Origin: an uncultured Saprospiraceae bacterium
Lineage (GTDB): Bacteria; Bacteroidota; Bacteroidia; Chitinophagales; Saprospiraceae
DNA: 6,211 nucleotides
Assembly (NCBI GenBank): GCA_938039305.1
Contig: CALHUZ010000328.1
Span: 1-6,211 of the forward strand
Direction of reading: 5' to 3'
The stretch's first letter is position 1; each line of letters opens with the position of its first letter. The position numbers and the translations under genes are program-made. The notes beneath the pieces are model-generated. The model ran no database searches. It was not told where the DNA came from and saw nothing but the letters and a program-made list of their open reading frames with translations. Of the stretch, positions 5,531-6,211 are shown in pieces.

Positions 5531-6211
5531 TTATTTCCGATAATCTAATGGCGGCTTACGATCACCTATGAAAGCCTCATATTTGAAATTAGGCCCTTTC
5601 AGCCGGTCTAATTCTTCCTTGGCTTTGGCTAACAAATCACCATCTCTAAAGAAGTCGATTGCAGATAAAGCTAATGTCTTAGCAGCAAGGATCATCCCTT
5701 TCTTTCCAATCGTCGTACCTCCTGCAGCAACTGCTTGCCACGTATGTGCCGATGTGCCAGGAACCCAGGTCGCGGTGCGCAGTCCAGCAGTTGGAACTGC
5801 CCAACTTACATCACCTACATCTGTAGAACCGCCTTGACCTTTCTTGATTAATTTGAATGGAGCTACGTTCTTCACATGATTGATGGAGACATTAGAAGCG
5901 TATTCAAAGCTTTCTATGATCTTATTCGCATACTCAGCTTCTTCAGTTGTGTATTCTATTCCTCCTAAAGCTGATAGATTATCATGGACCACTCGTGCCA
6001 ATGTTTCATTAGGAAGTACATTAAACAAACCATGGATGACTTCGTATTCCATCTTAGTTTGCGAGCCTTTAGCTGCTGCTTCGGCTATCTCTACCATCCA
6101 GTCAAAGTTCTGCTTTACCATTTGCATTTCTGGATGTCTACAATAGTAGAATACTTCTGCAAACTCTGGAACTACATTAGGCGCTTCTCCCCCACTCGTT
6201 ATAACGTGATG
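5531..6211 (-). CDS. AbgB-like M20 family amidohydrolase, C-terminal part (cut by window edge)
   Basis: The C-terminal 226 residues of a zinc peptidase-like amidohydrolase related to AbgB, a subunit of the p-aminobenzoyl-glutamate hydrolase of Escherichia coli. Relatives cleave the amide bond of N-acyl amino acids. The first Met in the window is at base 6127, but the frame stays open to 6211. The 28 codons before it include HVITSGGEAPNVVPE and VFYYCRHPE, which belong to the family's dimerisation domain, so the true start lies beyond the window. Numbered from the edge, GSTDVGDVSWAVPTA (128-142) and GTSAHTWQ (152-159) are the AbgB-type C-terminal motifs; His156 probably belongs to the metal site. 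The N-terminal metal ligands are outside the window, so intactness cannot be judged. The C-terminus ends in a charged tail. The next gene, a deacetylase, follows after 8 bases. The cytoplasmic or periplasmic location is unknown. Confidence 0.9.
   Translation of the reverse strand, partial: HHVITSGGEAPNVVPEFAEVFYYCRHPEMQMVKQNFDWMVEIAEAAAKGSQTKMEYEVIHGLFNVLPNETLARVVHDNLSALGGIEYTTEEAEYANKIIESFEYASNVSINHVKNVAPFKLIKKGQGGSTDVGDVSWAVPTAGLRTATWVPGTSAHTWQAVAAGGTTIGKKGMILAAKTLALSAIDFFRDGDLLAKAKEELDRLKGPNFKYEAFIGDRKPPLDYRK

Noticed and set aside
5568..6146. Plus-strand ORFs of 89 and 88 codons opposite the amidohydrolase
   Set aside because: They lie antisense to a gene with clear AbgB-type motifs, and their products look like random low-complexity sequence.

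Overview
The window looks like chromosomal DNA of a member of the Bacteroidota. The best evidence is the gene at 2508-4169. It encodes a signal peptide, a TPR-like helical region, one membrane segment, a coiled coil and a C-terminal LuxR/GerE-like helix-turn-helix, an architecture common in that phylum. The DNA is AT-rich and the genes lack clear Shine-Dalgarno sequences, which also fits. I cannot name a genus.

Left part, plus strand (1-1803). The window opens inside a bile acid:sodium symporter (BASS) family transporter whose first residues lie outside. After a 130-base gap comes a YghX-type dienelactone hydrolase family protein with an intact Cys-Asp-His triad and a twin-arginine-like N-terminus. 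The two may be co-transcribed, but nothing in the sequence proves it.

Gap (1804-2507). About 700 bases hold no convincing conventional gene. They contain two strong hairpins (1932-1976 and 2196-2222), a sigma70-like promoter (2035-2064) just before a 50-codon ORF for a possible one-helix membrane peptide (2080-2232), and two faint coding remnants, one on each strand. Promoter, short ORF and hairpin together form a possible small transcription unit, either a small RNA or a small protein. This is the most interesting unexplained part of the window.

Middle and right. The membrane-tethered TPR/HTH regulator faces a minus-strand block. The two sides are separated by an 11-bp hairpin (4203-4234) that can serve as a terminator for both directions. 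On the minus strand, read from right to left, are the C-terminal part of an AbgB-like M20 amidohydrolase (continuing past the window end), a NodB/CE4 polysaccharide deacetylase family protein 8 bases downstream (a likely operon), and, after 172 bases, a one-domain YiaA/B-type inner membrane protein.

How they fit together. The amidohydrolase and deacetylase would both hydrolyse amide bonds (of N-acyl amino acids and N-acetyl sugars respectively), which suggests scavenging or cell-wall/glycan processing, but this is inference. The regulator has no evident target in the window; candidates are its own promoter or genes elsewhere. I see no defence system, CRISPR array, rRNA, tRNA or intact mobile element.
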